Source: Firmicutes bacterium UBA1393
GTDB lineage: Bacteria; Bacillota; DTU025
Assembly (NCBI GenBank): GCA_002305255.1
Contig: DBQN01000057.1
Span: forward strand, 576-6,462
DNA length: 5,887 nucleotides
Direction: 5' to 3'
The notes beneath the pieces are model-generated. The model saw nothing but the letters and a program-made list of their open reading frames with translations. It had not been told where the DNA came from and ran no database searches. A program made the position numbers and the translations under genes. Of the stretch, positions 5,262-5,887 are shown one piece after another (positions within the stretch are counted from its first letter, which is position 1; each line of letters begins with the position of its first letter).

Positions 5262-5887
5262 CTAGTTGCCGGGCACGCTGTCCGTGGCTCGGGACAACAC
5301 GGCAGAGTGCCGAAGGCACGTTCATAGTCGCCCAGCGCCTCTGTAGGTATACGTGCAACCGCTTCGATATCCTCCAACGCGGCTAGCGAGGTCTGTGGCC
5401 GCTAGATCTAGAGAAGTGAAAGACGAAAGTGAGTGGGTCGGCATGGCCGATCAGGCGACGCGCGGTCGGTGGCGTGCCGCGGTTCTGCGCACCTGCCAAA
5501 GACTCATTGAGACACCCTCGGAGGTGCCCTCAGACTCGCGGAATCGGCCCAATACCCCCTGCCTACCTGTGAAATCGACAGGGACCAACAGTGGCTCGGC
5601 AGTAGGCCAACGATCGGGAGGCGATGCCGCCGACCATAAGTATCTGAGCTGGGGCGGGTTGGGCGACGGAGAGGCACCGGGCTCGCTCCGTTTGCTTAGG
5701 TTCTGCAGGATAGCGGCGCGCCTTGTATGCGGAGTCAACACAAAGCTGCGCCGTCATCTGCACACTGCCTAGTCTCGCAAGACCAGCAGGACCGCCCCAA
5801 CCCGCTTCCCTGCGACGAACTTGCCAGTCTCCCCTGTGTAGGGGCGCCGGCAGCCGTCTACACCAGGCTCTCGAATATGAGCTTGCC
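5262..5887. other. 626-base stretch without a recognisable gene; eroded coding-like fragments
   Basis: Open frames of up to 139 codons exist on both strands, but they are rich in Arg, Ser and Pro, match no family I know and lack ribosome binding sites. The best coding-like piece is on the minus strand at 5262-5401: LAALEDIEAVARIP and TEALGDYERAFGTLP, an ordinary-looking helical composition. It follows a TAG at 5404-5402, has no proper start codon, and loses coding character further on. It may be the eroded end of another gene. I saw no tRNA, transposase or clear terminal inverted repeats. Confidence 0.4.
5769..5885 (-). other. Possible C-terminal end of an unrecognised protein entering from the right edge
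   Basis: A minus-strand frame open to the window edge reads RRPYTGETGKFVAGKRVGA then VLLVLRD and ends with TAG at 5771-5769. Its composition is plausibly coding. The overlapping frame begins GKLIFESLV and stops at a TAG at 5860-5858. The two could be one protein split by a small indel near 5860, or either could be chance. No family was recognised. Only about 39 codons are visible. Confidence 0.25.

Noticed and set aside
5353..5772. 139-codon plus-strand frame and overlapping 96- and 66-codon minus-strand frames
   Set aside because: Arg/Ser/Pro-rich, no family match, no ribosome binding sites, mutually overlapping; treated as non-coding or decayed.
5831..5844. Small hairpin CCCCT-GTGT-AGGGG as a terminator
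   Set aside because: The stem is only 5 bp, no T-run follows, and it lies within a possibly coding segment.

Overview
The window is GC-rich (about 60% by eye). It has strong GGAGG-type ribosome binding sites, several GTG/TTG starts, and all recognisable genes on the minus strand. The gene content (PucR-family regulator, OPT transporter, hydantoin-racemase-like enzyme, DUF917 protein, DUF2283 protein) fits a high-GC Clostridia-type Firmicute or a similar anaerobe. That placement is inferred from style and content, not from a marker gene.

Right to left, in the direction of transcription: positions 5262-5887 hold no convincing complete gene, only coding-like fragments. At 4836-5261 lies a decayed gene for a small BECR/DUF4258-type nuclease-like protein. 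One reading frame still matches the family pattern but is broken by an in-frame TGA and an in-frame TAA. It runs into an intact small DUF2283 gene (4676-4933), which a strong hairpin (4634-4660) follows. DUF4258-like and DUF2283 genes are often adjacent, so this looks like a toxin-antitoxin-like pair whose first member has died.

A 340-base gap follows, with a five-run G-tract (G-quadruplex motif) and a small inverted repeat. Then comes the catabolic cluster: a PucR-family regulator (2799-4334), a 179-base gap with a near-perfect palindrome, an OPT/YSL-family membrane transporter (1036-2619), a 150-base gap, an Asp/Glu/hydantoin racemase-family enzyme (226-885), and the start of a DUF917 protein (1-203, cut by the window edge). 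The last two are 22 bases apart and surely cotranscribed.

The simplest reading is a regulated uptake-and-breakdown module for a small cyclic or amide-type nitrogen compound (hydantoin-like or peptide-derived). PucR senses, OPT imports, and the racemase and DUF917 protein process. The substrate is not visible in the sequence. The gaps before the transporter and before the racemase share a near-identical motif, CTATG(TGA)ATGGAACCC on the plus strand, which may be a common control site. I found no tRNA, rRNA, CRISPR array or insertion sequence.
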